A stretch of 64,000 nt of DNA from Morinoia aosen (lineage: Eukaryota; Arthropoda; Malacostraca; Amphipoda; Talitridae): contig CM059570.1 of assembly GCA_030386875.1 (NCBI GenBank), forward strand, positions 36,571,422 through 36,635,421, in the 5' to 3' direction. The translations under genes were made by a program, and so were the position numbers. Shown one piece after another: positions 1-11,116 of this stretch. The stretch's first letter is position 1, and every line of letters begins with the position of its first letter. A model generated the notes under the pieces. The model had not been told where the DNA came from, did not search any database, and worked only from the letters and a program-made list of their open reading frames with translations.

Positions 1-2817
1 AATGTTAACAGTACTTGGAAAAGCTAATTAATTCGTTTAATTTTTTCATTAAACAGTTAATTTGATTGCTGCAGGACTGATGATGCTAACTTCTGTTAAA
101 ATTAGTTCCGACGTCATGCTGCTTAAAACCTTAGTGCTTACTAAAGACTGAGTATGTTTAACTTAGCTGTAGGTACGAAATGAAGATATAAAAGAGGCCA
201 TTATGAATGTGACTCGTGAGACATTGAATTCAAATGGGATATTGTCGGGCACTTGATAAGTAGCATATTGCAAGGAAGAAAAACATATTATCTGTCTCAA
301 GGTAAGTTTGAGTCCGTCGACCTAAGAAGGATTTTTCTGTCTGTTAGATTCGGCGACGAAATGCCAACATAAATGCGAAAACATCAATGTGTTAATTCAG
401 CCCTAACCTCTGAAAGGTCAAAAATATTTGTATTTTTTAAATTTAGAGGTCTCAGCATTTACGGAGTGGGTGTGTAAGTCAGAGATTTACACAGCCCATG
501 GGAGAAAAGAGGATTGATTTTGTGAACTGAATAACACAGAGAAGCACCGCATGACGGAAATGGACCTGTACTATTTGTTGCGCCGGTTGGAAAATTATCT
601 GTTGACGATGCCCATGTGAACCATCGTAAGATTTGAAATGAAAAAGAATTTTCGATGGGATAATTCACCGCTTTAAAATTAGCAAAACAAGTTTCCAGGA
701 CTATTTTGTTGAAGATCAAACACACTTTATATTTCACATAAAATTAAGAAATACAGTATATTAAAGAAAAAATTCTACAAGAAGCTTATTTGTATTCATG
801 GCGGGACAAAGTTATACCATATCTTACGTGCCACCACTGGTAAAATGAGTCAACAAAATAAAGCTTTTCTAAGTGCACTTAACAAGATGAGAAATGGCAA
901 CGGCTTTATGACATTCTATGAAGTACAAGAAGAAATGAAACATGAGTTTCTAATTTAAAAAAAGGTGGAATTCAGTAAGTTATTTAGAATTAACCCGTTA
1001 ATATCGTTTGCGTGGTTACTATGGTAGGTTTGGTTGGGTTGGAAGTAGCAGAAGTAAAAATCCGTCTTTACTTCTTGATTAATTTTATCCCTTCTGATAT
1101 ATTATAGTAAATTCTAATTTCAGTGTAACATTTTGAGTTTTTCATCATGGTTAAATCTAAGCAAAGATAGCTAAATAACTGAAATGATATTCATTGATAC
1201 TAGTACGTAAATGAACAATTTATCTAGTGCAACACTTTCAGGATGTACCAATACGCAGTCAACGTGTTCTGACTCTTCCTTTTTTGACTTAGTTTCAATG
1301 CTTTTTGAAGAACATCTGGTTGCTGTAGGCATCAAATTAAATCAACTAGAACATTTGGTTGTTGTAGTCATTAAATCAAACGAACTAGAACATTTGGTAG
1401 CTGCCGGAATCAAATTATACGAAACGAGTTGCATGATCAAGCTACACTACTTCCGTCGTTTTCGCCCGTGAAAGTCATACCAAAGGGCGACCGTCTAATA
1501 TTTATTATATTTTATACATCAGTCAATTGATTCATTACTAACTAACACAGTAGTTTCCTTCGAAAAATTTTAGCTTAAATTTTGTATTGCGTTTGAATTA
1601 TTAGTAGTAATGTGTTTTCATAACTTTTATCTTCGATTTTCGTCATTCAGTTTAATTAAAAATTAAAAAATCACTTCCAAATTTTCCAATAAAATCTTAT
1701 CTATCCTCTGGGTATGGCATTAACCTCATGTTTGAACTGAATAATAAAATTTTATCTCCGTGAAGTTGAGATTGTAAGCTGAAGAAGAATTCGCTGTAAG
1801 CTGAAATCTATTGCAAAATATAACTGATAATAATAAGCTATATTACAAATTTTATCACGAAAATGAAAATTTGAATGGAACAAAATAATGAGAATCACAT
1901 GAACATTAATTAAACACAGAACATCCCATAACATTTACTACACGTACCGGAACATTACACATGTATCAAAAATAACGTGTTTTGAGGTTGATTGAAATCG
2001 CCAGTTCTTGCGTTATTCCTCTCGCGGTTAATAATTCATGGCTGGTTTGCCTCTCTAACTATGTGGCTCCCAAACTGAGCCACCGCTGTTTTCAGGTAGG
2101 GAAGGAAAGGCTGAAATATTTCGAACAGTTTACTGATGCGCAGAGGCTAGAATGAAGGCGAACAAGTGCTTGCGTTATGGAGAGCGCAACCAAAATGCGC
2201 ATTCAAAAACGGGGCGAGTATATTTATAGGCTCGCAAAACGGGGTAAGTGGGTCAAACGGACATACGTGCTACACAGTTCGTATCTCAATGACAGTAACT
2301 GAAAGAAGCTTGACTTGTGAAAATGTGCCTCTCAATGTTATTCGCGTGAAGATGAGGGAAGATATCATCCCTTAATAAGTAGCCAATCCTCATGATGAGA
2401 GTGGGCGAAAAACATGAAAATGAGTAGCTAATCGGTTATGAGAAAACTCATTTTGATTAATGGCTAATCAACAAATAGAGGCTATACACTGTATCTACGC
2501 CAAATTCTGCATCAAATTTCAACATCAGGCATCCATTTCACGGACGTTTTTCAAAATAAGGATCTTTTTATTCCATGACTTTAACACGAGAATTACAACA
2601 CTGTCAATTGGGTAACTGTACAGAATTATTCCTCAGAGACAGATTTCTGGCTAGACTGGTTTAATCACATGGTTTCACGCCGCAAAATTTAGGTTTCAGA
2701 CTATTGGGACGTAGAAATTAATATCCCAATTTTTAAATTTCATTTTTTATAAACCATTGACTTTCATGTAGGTAGGCTGTAACCGGAATAAAATTGAGTT
2801 TTTGACAACTTCGACAG
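1..2817. other. Probably intron 8 of P450 gene 1; no gene recognised
   Basis: No convincing exon. Contains the in-frame 39-bp repeat at 1310-1426. A short open stretch around 435-620 on the + strand is broken by a stop and matches nothing I know. Confidence 0.4.
1310..1426 (+). repeat. Three 39-bp tandem repeats inside an 86-codon ORF
   Basis: Units start at 1310, 1349 and 1388, each opening with GAACAT. The unit is a multiple of three, so in the ORF 1211-1471 it reads as a 13-residue repeat of type EHLVAVGIKLNQL. Either a short protein-coding repeat or a chance-open minisatellite. Confidence 0.7.
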
Positions 2818-2935
2818 GCTGGCGTACGTGGACGCGATGCTCCTGGAGACGCTGAGACTGAGCTCCCTCACACCCACTGGTGTGCCGCACAGAGCTACTG
2901 CTGACGTCTCATTTGAAGGCTACGTCATTCCTAAG
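2818..2935 (+). CDS. P450 gene 1, exon equivalent to exon 9 (K-helix)
   Basis: Acceptor ends in CAG just before 2818; donor GTGAG follows 2935. The exon begins with the third base of a codon. It encodes [14 protein letters not shown], with the invariant Glu and Arg of ExxR, then [16 protein letters not shown], the segment leading into beta sheet 1. Confidence 0.95.
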
Positions 2936-5900
2936 GTGAGAAAGAAATTTCCAATTCTATCGTCGTATCCAAATGAGACGCTACTCTGGGGAACAAACTT
3001 TCGGTTGTATGAGTTCTGATACTCGATTCTAGTGGATTTGAGGTCACTGATTCCGAAAATGGAGTTCGTTCGAGATGATCAGGTCTAGTTTCCATGCTAC
3101 GCGACCGTGTTTTTATTTTTATCAAACTTTGATTGAGTTTAATAGTTCAGTGCTGGTAGATAAAATCCTATCACTATGAGAAGTGTTTTTGTTTTTTGCA
3201 TCTTTCAGAAAGGTGTTAAACGAACAATGGCTTCTCAATCAAATATAAGGAAATGTGTGACGCGTCCGTATGCGTTCTGCTGCATATGTGTTACATTCAC
3301 GGCTCCAAAGAAAAGACGGAACATTAGTGAATTTGGGAAGCATGCTTACTTTTTTATTTACAAGTTTGACTTGGATATCAAGAGAAACCTTTGGCGCAAC
3401 ATACAGTAGGTCATATGAAGAAAACTGGCGTCAATGAACTAAAGGAACACTAAAATGAAATTCTACATTCCGATGATATGGCGAATGGGCTTGCTTTTCC
3501 TAATTTGCTCTCTTATTCTGACTGCATATCAAATTAATGAATGACTTAAGGGAATAATAATAATTGAGCAAGGCTGCTATAATGCACAAATTAAAAGACA
3601 GTGTGATGCCATTTACTTCCTAGTTCGATGTTTTTATTTCCCGGTATACTTTTGATTAGATCCTTACTTTCAAATTTAGTTGCCGGATTATTTCGTTGCG
3701 ATTGTTTCTTCACCGCGCCATTATGGTGGTCTACTGAGTCCGCTAAAAACGTTTCGATAACTTATGTTTTAGATCGAATGAAGACATGCAAGTGTTAACA
3801 TAGCGTGAGTACCAACTTATTGGCTAAACTAGCTGTAGGAACCTTTCTGGACGTGTGGCTAAGCACTGATAGTTCACTTATGTGTCAATTCGTATGCCAA
3901 TGCTGGGGCATCTAAGATTTGTTTTACAACTGGAAATTTTTTAGAGACATTCTGAAATGATGGAAAAGGTTTAATAACCTTTCACTGCTGCGGGTTGAAT
4001 TGAACTCAACTCAAATTCAGTTCAGTAATCAACACTGCAGACAGCATTTATTAAATGGGACGTACCTTTATTCGTTGTCGTCATATATTCAAGAAAATTG
4101 ATTCTGTGACCACCGGTGTGTCGCACTGCAGTGTGTGAGAGCAAGCCGCCACCCACATCTGTGTTGCTCCGGAAGAAGCATGCAAAGATGCTGAAGGCGA
4201 TACGATGAAACTATCACCTCAAAATTTGATTTGTTCCATTGAAAATAATAAGCTAAATCTATAAAATTAAGAAAAAAATATTTTAATCTTAACTTTAACT
4301 TGCAGATAACCTCCATGACGTAATTCTTCGAGAAAACTAATTTTCAGCGTAAATATGATGGTCATATTTGTTGAGATAGCATTTCTCTGGCTGCTAATGG
4401 GGCAAAAGTGATCTAAATTGATTTTTTCCATTTGCACATGATTTCCAGCAGAAAGGAGATCACTTTTTACTTCATTTTTTCCATTTTTGGTAGCAGCCCA
4501 CCTGGTCATGTTTAAGAATCCATAAGCATTTTGAAAGATTTCTAATTTTCCACCTGAATTAATGGCGTTAAAAACACATTGAAATTATTCCTAACATGAT
4601 CAATTTATGTTGAACTAAAGTTAGCCTGTTTTTGTTCTGCTCAACAGCAAACATTTTAATTATATGCGTAACCTCAGGACACCCTCGTCGTGGCATGTGC
4701 CAGATCTTGCCACCTGGACGACTCGTATTGGGAGAAAGCTAAACAATTCAACCCTGATCGTTTCCTAGATGAAGAGGGCAAGCTTGCAGGGAAAAAAGAC
4801 AACTTTCTGCCGTTCTCAGTGGGTGAGTAAAGATGTTCATGTTTCATTCATTTTGCCGCTATTTCTCTCGCAGCAACTATAAATTCATTTTTGATTGCAT
4901 TTAAAAGAATTTCTGGCTCGTTGGTTTGCTCGTCATATTTTTAAGTAACTTCTTCTATTATGAACTGCGGAAGGACTTTTAATTCTGTAAAATTGATGGC
5001 AACGGGTGCCCATGGGCTCTCCTCCAGAGTATTCTTGATAAGCAATTTTACGTGGGTTTTATAGCAAACTCGATGTCGAACGCTTTGCCTGAGAAGGCGC
5101 CGTCATGTGGTAAATACATCGACAACATTTTTTATAAGTATGCAGCATTCATCAGTCCAAGATGTTGAAGAACTTGATGACGGAGAGTTTGGTGTTAATG
5201 ATCATGTACAAAATTGGTCGGCAAAGAAGTTCCACTATAAGATATTTCAGTTTAGGGCTCTATAAATTCTAATCAGAAATCTTGGTACGCCAAACCAATC
5301 GACATCGGATAAACTACGAATTCTCATTGCGTTGATCTAAAGGCATTTAAGAAAGTCGTACTGGGTGCCATGATGAATGGAGCGAATGACGTGTGCAGTA
5401 GTTGGGCTACCGTTGCTTCAAAAGTACGTAAAGTTAAACAGTCCTTAAAGAACAATCTTTCCTCAAACATCTTACTTAACTATCAATATAACTTTTTTTT
5501 GAACAGTGGTTTCATTGACAACAATAATACTGGCCTAATATAAGCAATCGGGACATTCAAATTTTCCCTGTGAATCATATGCATCGTGATACAGCGATGA
5601 AAATATCCATAAAGTAAAAGAATCAGAAAATCAGGATTTTTTGGCAAAAACCCTACTTATGGTTCGGTAATCAGTAATTTCCTTACCTGCAGTGCCTTAT
5701 TAGTTAAATTGTAGCAAAAAAAGTGTTGAGTAAGGTGGTAAGTATTGGAGTTTGAAAAACGATTTTACTGATTGGAAAAATTGTATCTTGCCTAAGAATT
5801 GTGAAAATGTAATAGTATGAAGACTGATTGTAAAGTCAGAGGCATAGAATTAATGAGTTTCAAATCTCGATTTTCCTTTGTTACAATGAAATCACTAGAA

Positions 5901-6395
5901 ACTTGCTAACGATATTAACACGCGGAGCATTTGATATAGTTTGTATGATAAAAAAGTGAAAAATGGAGAAGCAACAATTGACGCAGGATATTTATAGAGG
6001 CTATCATTTTTTAAAAGACTTCTATTAAAGATTTCAATAATAGTATCCAAACTTGCCTGGCCATTCTGAACAACTTTAATTTCCGTTGCGAATCGTGAGA
6101 CAAATTCTCCAATGCATGAGTAAAAGCTACATGAAAACTAAGGAAATTGGCAGAGAAGTAACTTTATCTCACTTTTGACACGCTTAATGATGGTAAAATT
6201 CGCCCCGCAGGTCGACGTCAGTGCCTCGGAGAGTCGCTGGCGCGCATGGAACTTTACCTTTTCGGTGCTGCCATCCTCCAGCGGTTCAAAATTGAACCTC
6301 CTGATGGAGTGAAGCTATCGCTCGAGGCTGATCCTTTGCAAATTAATGTGAGTCAACCCTTGCCCTACAAAGTGGTGCTGACAAATAGAAAATGA
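2818..6395 (+). CDS. Cytochrome P450 (CYP2 clan), 3' part: last three exons (P450 gene 1)
   Basis: Heme-thiolate monooxygenase, expected in the endoplasmic reticulum membrane; substrate not inferable. Exons are 2818-2935, 4678-4822 and 6211-6395 (118, 145, 185 bp), joined by GT-AG introns in phases that keep one open frame. Together they encode the K-helix ExxR motif (ETLR), the PxRF motif (FNPDRF) and the heme-binding loop [11 protein letters not shown] with the axial cysteine, ending in TGA. Exon lengths equal those of the last three exons of the complete P450 at 20847-35691 exactly, so this is a paralogue in the same orientation. The N-terminal two thirds must lie left of the window: no exon resembling exon 8 was found in bases 1-2817. 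No frame damage is visible in the part present. Last-exon protein is about 77% identical by eye to the next copy. Confidence 0.95.
2936..4677 (+). other. Intron 9 of P450 gene 1
   Basis: 1.7-kb GT-AG intron; no repeat or gene recognised in it. Confidence 0.7.
4678..4822 (+). CDS. P450 gene 1, exon equivalent to exon 10 (PxRF region)
   Basis: Acceptor CTCAG ends at 4677 and donor GTGAGT follows 4822. The exon starts in phase 0 and ends after one base of a codon. It encodes [11 protein letters not shown], then [13 protein letters not shown] and [11 protein letters not shown], the last leading into the heme loop. FNPDRF keeps the arginine of the ERR triad. Confidence 0.95.
4823..6210 (+). other. 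Intron 10 of P450 gene 1
   Basis: 1.4-kb GT-AG intron. Unlike intron 10 of the other two P450s, it shows no foldback element. Confidence 0.7.
6211..6395 (+). CDS. P450 gene 1, last coding exon (heme-binding loop)
   Basis: Acceptor CCCCGCAG ends at 6210. Translation begins [19 protein letters not shown], which completes the FxxGxRxCxG signature with its heme-ligand cysteine and the L-helix, and ends at TGA 6393-6395. The length of 185 bp is identical in all three P450 copies of this window. Confidence 0.96.
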
Positions 6396-6443
6396 AATGT
6401 GCAGCAAGTTGCATTGAAGATTGGATATCGATTACCAACAAAG

Positions 6444-6449
6444 AATAAA
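6444..6449 (+). terminator. Polyadenylation signal of P450 gene 1
   Basis: AATAAA lies 49 bases after the stop codon of the first P450, in the expected sense and position. Confidence 0.6.
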
Positions 6450-6563
6450 ACTATGTTGACTCGTTAGATCCGTGCTCAACTTATGAGTTGATCAACGAAA
6501 CATATCCATAACGCGAAATGGCCCTTACCGTCTTGTTCCTTTTGAACCTTCTAAAAAAACGGA

Positions 6564-6731
6564 ATGAAATTCTTTGCGTTGGAATATGGTCTCTTCTTGA
6601 TCTACAACTTTTTTCCGCTAACAAACCCGGAGGCTTACGATCAATTCTTGTATACATTCAATAAGGGAGTTCAACCAGGTCTGTATACTAACACCGACCA
6701 GTTTTATCCGATTCAGTCTTTAGTGAGTTGA
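6564..6731 (+). CDS. Unrecognised 55-codon ORF, possible small gene or first exon
   Basis: Opens with ATG and a hydrophobic start (MKFFALEYGLFLIYNFFPL), followed by a polar stretch including NPEAYDQFLYTFNKG, and closes at TGA 6729-6731. GTGAGT at 6723-6728 could be a splice donor. It lies 170 bp downstream of the first P450 on the same strand. Composition is protein-like, but no family is recognised and the length could arise by chance. Confidence 0.25.
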   Translation: MKFFALEYGLFLIYNFFPLTNPEAYDQFLYTFNKGVQPGLYTNTDQFYPIQSLVS

Positions 6732-7253
6732 ACGAAAAAGGTCAAGGAAATCTAAATTCAGACTGTGTTGGAGACAAAGTGAATAGGGGCATCAAAATCT
6801 GTCCAAATAATTGTAGACGCAATTAGCTACATTTGCTACGGATGTTTGCAGACCTCTGAGACCCTCACGAGCAGTGAGTTGTCTTGAGGGTTGGGAATTG
6901 TTTTGAAATGAGTTCTTTCGTGAAACTTTGTGGTTACTTAATTTTGAGCGTGTAGTCAAATGCTTTTGTGTTTGTTTGTAGGTTAATCAAGTATGCCCGG
7001 TGAGTTTGAACTGATTTATCAGAAAGGATAACCAGTATGTTCAATAAACATTGAGACTTGAGAGGAAGAAATACTACTTGCTATCAATAGTAAAATTTGC
7101 AATATTCCTAAAATATGTCTCTCAAATGATGATGGATATAACGAAAATCCCGACGTTTCAACGAGGTTTCGGCGTGTCAACTGCATCCACATCTCAGACT
7201 CTGCTTACCCGGATCCGCCCTGTCATATTCTTTTAATGAAGCCGCCATGAAAA

Positions 7254-7446
7254 GGCGATCATTTAATGAATGTGGTTTCTTCAAGGTAACAACAACAATA
7301 AAATGAGCAATCATAAAGGGTGATCATTTAATAAATGTGTTTTTTCAAGGTAAAAACATCATTAAATTGAGCAATCATAAATAAAGGCGATCATTTAATC
7401 AACGTGGTTTCTTCAAGGTAACTCAATCATCAAATTGAGCAATGTT
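7254..7446. repeat. Three imperfect tandem repeats of about 66 bp
   Basis: Units begin near 7254, 7319 and 7386 with GGYGATCATTTAAT, share TTCAAGGTAA, and end TGAGCAAT. No coding sense. Confidence 0.7.
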
Positions 7447-9436
7447 GGCAGTTATAAATTAATCTAGACTGAATGTGGTATGGCAGAGTTACAGACTGAA
7501 CTTTTCATTAGCTGCGCTAAACACAGCTATTAATTAATGTGGTCTCTTGCTTTCCTTGTCTTGTGACGTACTGTGCGATTGGTTTCCAAAGCTAAGTTCG
7601 CCATGAGAATGCTTTTCATAGTTAACGTGCAGCTGAAACCGTCGTAGATTATCATGAGTAATGCCTGATGCTCCATCACACTGTTTCGAAGTTGATTTAC
7701 TTTGAACTGTTAGCTTGCGTTGTATTTCTTTTATATTTACTACATATACTTTTTATATTCAAAAAGTGTTTTGTTTGCTTCCCATACTTGTGTTCGCCAT
7801 TAACAAACAGAGAAATACGCTCAAAAATGTAATACATAAACTACGCGAAAACAACAAAAAGATACATTTACTCTTTTAGTACCGTAAATGAAACAACCGA
7901 ACAGAGCTCAGTGTGAAAATTGCATACTTACGTGAAAATTTAACACATTTGACAGTTTCCCCCACCATTGCCATCCACTCTGTGCAAGGGCTTACATGAA
8001 ATTTTTTTGGTATGAAACCAAGTGGGACAAAAAAGTTATGGTGAGAAACAACCGAACAAAGTTTAATAATGAAAGTTGTAATTGGAACTAACCGTGACAA
8101 ATACGGGCAATTAATGCGGGTTACGAGAGCCGCTGTAACCTTTTTCTTATTAAAGTAAAAATCTAGGCATACTCCATCAAATTCTTATTTTTCTGATAAG
8201 TACGAGCGATTTCAACGGAGTAATGGACGCTTTTAGCAATCACACATGAAATATGAAAAGGAGGTACATAATCTTTGAAAATACACGACTGGCAATTTAT
8301 GAGAACGAGGTCTGACAACATTAGGATTTATATTACAAGTCAGTAAAGAAAAAACAACTAAGGAAAAATAATCCAGCAAAAAATCTTAGTCAGTGAGCAA
8401 TAGATCAGTCAGTATGCGGGAACGAGTTAGAATTTTTTTAATTTATTGAACTATGAATGAACTGCGATTTATTCCGTTTAGGACGTTTGTCTTTTGCTGA
8501 CTATGCGTTTCAACTTACTCATCGTACGACATGGCAGATAATTCCTAAATGCTGCTCAACATTTTTTCCCACGGAGGTTTACATCAATTTCCAAGCCTCA
8601 ACTCCTGTGAAGTCGAAACTGTTTTGCGATTGCGTTTAGTCTTATTCGAGGAGTATGAATTTAGTTTGGTTGCCGATCAAATGGTTTAAATAGCAAATTA
8701 GAGAGAAAACTAAATGTTTAATATCATTATCGGCCTCATCATTGCGAAATTGAAACATTGCACATGAAATTGCACTGGAAAAATTGATAGAGATTTGATA
8801 GCTTGACCATAGTTTGAGTTTGACTGAATTATTCGTTATGGAGCGTCGTATTCCCAGTCTCTTATAACTCAAGTATTTTCAGTACTTTCAGAGCTTCTTC
8901 ATATAATACATTTTTTCTCCATATTAAGAGTTCCAATTAGTTCTGATAATTTAGTACTAACACACACCTAAGAAATGTTCCCTGAACGTCTGTCTCATCA
9001 ATGAGAATTACCTGCAACTACGACGAATTAGTTTCCTCATTTATCCTATATTTGATTATGAAGATTCTTGGGAAGATAGAATAATTCCATGTGCAAGTAG
9101 ATAAGGCTAATATGAATGAGAATTGGTCTTCATGAATTCAGATTTCGTCAACTTAAAATTAGGATCAAGAATTGTGAAACTAGAATTCGTTAAAACGAAA
9201 TTTGCTTTGCTTGTCAAAGTAAGAACAGCCACAATTCTAATATCATGATGAATGAAACGCGTAGACACTACATCTGTCATACATGGAAACAAAAACACGC
9301 GTGATACTTTATTGAGTGAAGTTACACACTTTCAGGACATTTCAAGTATATTCATTGAAATTCACTATTAAACCCTGAGCATTCAAATACTTCATACCAA
9401 ATATTTATTACAGTAGAATTTTTGATGAAATGGAAT
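7447..9436. other. Intergenic, nothing recognised
   Basis: AT-rich; only short ORFs on both strands with no recognisable motifs or splice structure. Confidence 0.5.
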
Positions 9437-9448
9437 ATATATATACAT

Positions 9449-9498
<50 letters not shown>

Positions 9499-9512
9499 TA
9501 TATATATATATA
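9437..9512. repeat. TA/CA microsatellite
   Basis: Run of alternating TA with a few TACA interruptions, about 75 bp. Confidence 0.85.
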
Positions 9513-10027
9513 CTACAGTTCAACTGTTAGTTCAATGAAACATCGTGGAAGAATTTAATTCTAATTGCGGTCTCGTAATTTATTAGACCGGAGATTTTTC
9601 AGCAAGGCGGCTGCTCGATCGTGGAATCATTTTGGTCCGATTTTTATACGGTCTAAACATTGTTAAATCGTTTGAAATTGACCATCATTATAGAATGTTA
9701 CATTTTATAGGGGGGAATGAAGTGCACTCTTCGTTTGATGTAGAATACACAGGTTTCATAGCATTATGTATACATACATGTAAACCTTTTAAATGCGAAA
9801 GAATTTAACTGACTATAATTGAATAGAAATTAACTGCCTATAATTGAATAGAAACAAACTGGAATACACAGAGGTGAGGGTTCTATGCCTGAACAGGAGA
9901 CTGCCGGGAGTCCCGATTAGGTATTGGTTACTGCGTCGTCCAATCCTAACTCCATTTCCCTTTGCCTGGTGAGATATTAAGAAGAAGAATTTAAGGGAAT
10001 TTAATCAAAGGTGATAGCAATAAGGCT

Positions 10028-10185
10028 ATTATTAGTTACACAGCACTCAAGGCTAATAATAGTGTTAGTTGTACAGCACGCAAGGATAGTTTAGGCATAT
10101 TTGTACAGCACGCAAGGCTAGTAATAGGTTAGTTATATAAGCACATTAGACTAGTAATACTTGTATTACTATTAGCACGTAAGGG
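10028..10185. repeat. Irregular 32-35 bp minisatellite
   Basis: About five degenerate units, each opening with a form of ACAGCACGCAAGG and continuing CTAGTAATAG and TTAGT. Units differ by substitutions and small indels. Confidence 0.6.
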
Positions 10186-10530
10186 GGGGTTGGGGTAATA
10201 GTTATAACTATGGTTATAGAGCGCGAAGGTTAGTCAAAGTATTGCCAGGCAACTTTGGGTGGTAAGTTTTTAGTTGACTCTGGCATCACCAGCCAGCTGA
10301 CGCCAAGCTCACCAGTAAAAACCTGTAAGGCGTCTAGTACGAGGCCGGATTTAAACGTATACCATACGTGACGTTCCGTGATGATCAGCAGGAGCGTCCT
10401 CAAGACTTGCACAAAATATCCCTCGATTTGATGTTAGGTTGCATGACACGTACCAAACGATATAGGACACTCTATGAAGATTTAGTTGTCCATCTGGACG
10501 GCAATCTTCAGCTTATAGCTAATCACAATA

Positions 10531-11114
10531 CAGGCGTGTCTCATAAAAATGTCCTCACACTTTGACACTTTCTTGTTACCTCTTTTGAACAGCATGTGCA
10601 TTTGATTCCTCACAGCATAACAGGAAATCAACTTAGCTTGGACGAAAAGAAGTTTGCCCGCTAAATGTTATCGAAAACCAAAAACGCAATAATTATTGCA
10701 GTGCATAGATAATTCGGAGCTGAATTTGTCGCAGCGCCAGACCATTCCTCGAATCTGTGACAAATTTGAAGCAGATAGAACTGTCCAGAACGTCAATACG
10801 AAACGCTCTGGAAGACCAAGGACAACTACGAGCCCAGGAAATGTTTATCGCATCAAACCGTAAAATTGGTGCATTGAAACAGGAAAAAGTTGTCACAATA
10901 TTCCTAATGACATGCTTCTCGACACTTGCGAATCCCTGGGTGCGCGTTATTAGCGTTGTTTGAACAAATATGATGATCAATTTGAACATTTGTGAACATG
11001 ATTCTTTAATTACATTTATCTTCTGAATGTAAAGTCATTCCGTTTCACTCTATGTTCATAAATAATGTTTTTCTCGTCATTCGAAATGTGAGTGCACATT
11101 TTTGAGACACCCTG
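10531..11114 (+). mobile_element. Internally deleted mariner/Tc1-like element
   Basis: 584 bp flanked by TA on both sides (10529-10530, 11115-11116), as expected for the Tc1/mariner superfamily. The left end CAGGCGTGTCTCAT matches the reverse complement of the right end (CAGGGTGTCTCAA); similarity extends roughly 35 bp. Between the ends is one frame with remnants of the N-terminal helix-turn-helix and the C-terminal tail of a transposase, without the catalytic core. A dead, MITE-like deletion derivative. Confidence 0.75.
10717..10995 (+). pseudogene. Transposase remnant (HTH fused to C-terminal tail)
   Basis: One frame of 93 codons with stops at 10861 and 10951. The first part reads IPRICDKFEADRTVQNVN then KRSGRPRT, the linker after the second HTH of mariner-related transposases. 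The second part reads CHNIPNDMLLDTCESL and DDQFEHL, like the C-terminus of the same class. The DDE catalytic domain between them is missing, so this is an internal deletion, not merely decay. Family assignment is from remembered motif pattern. Confidence 0.65.
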
Positions 11115-11116
11115 TA

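Noticed and set aside
890-958. Peptide VQEEMKHEF resembling exon 8 of the P450
   Set aside because: No splice acceptor, ends in a stop, and lacks the SSRLPG part and a donor.
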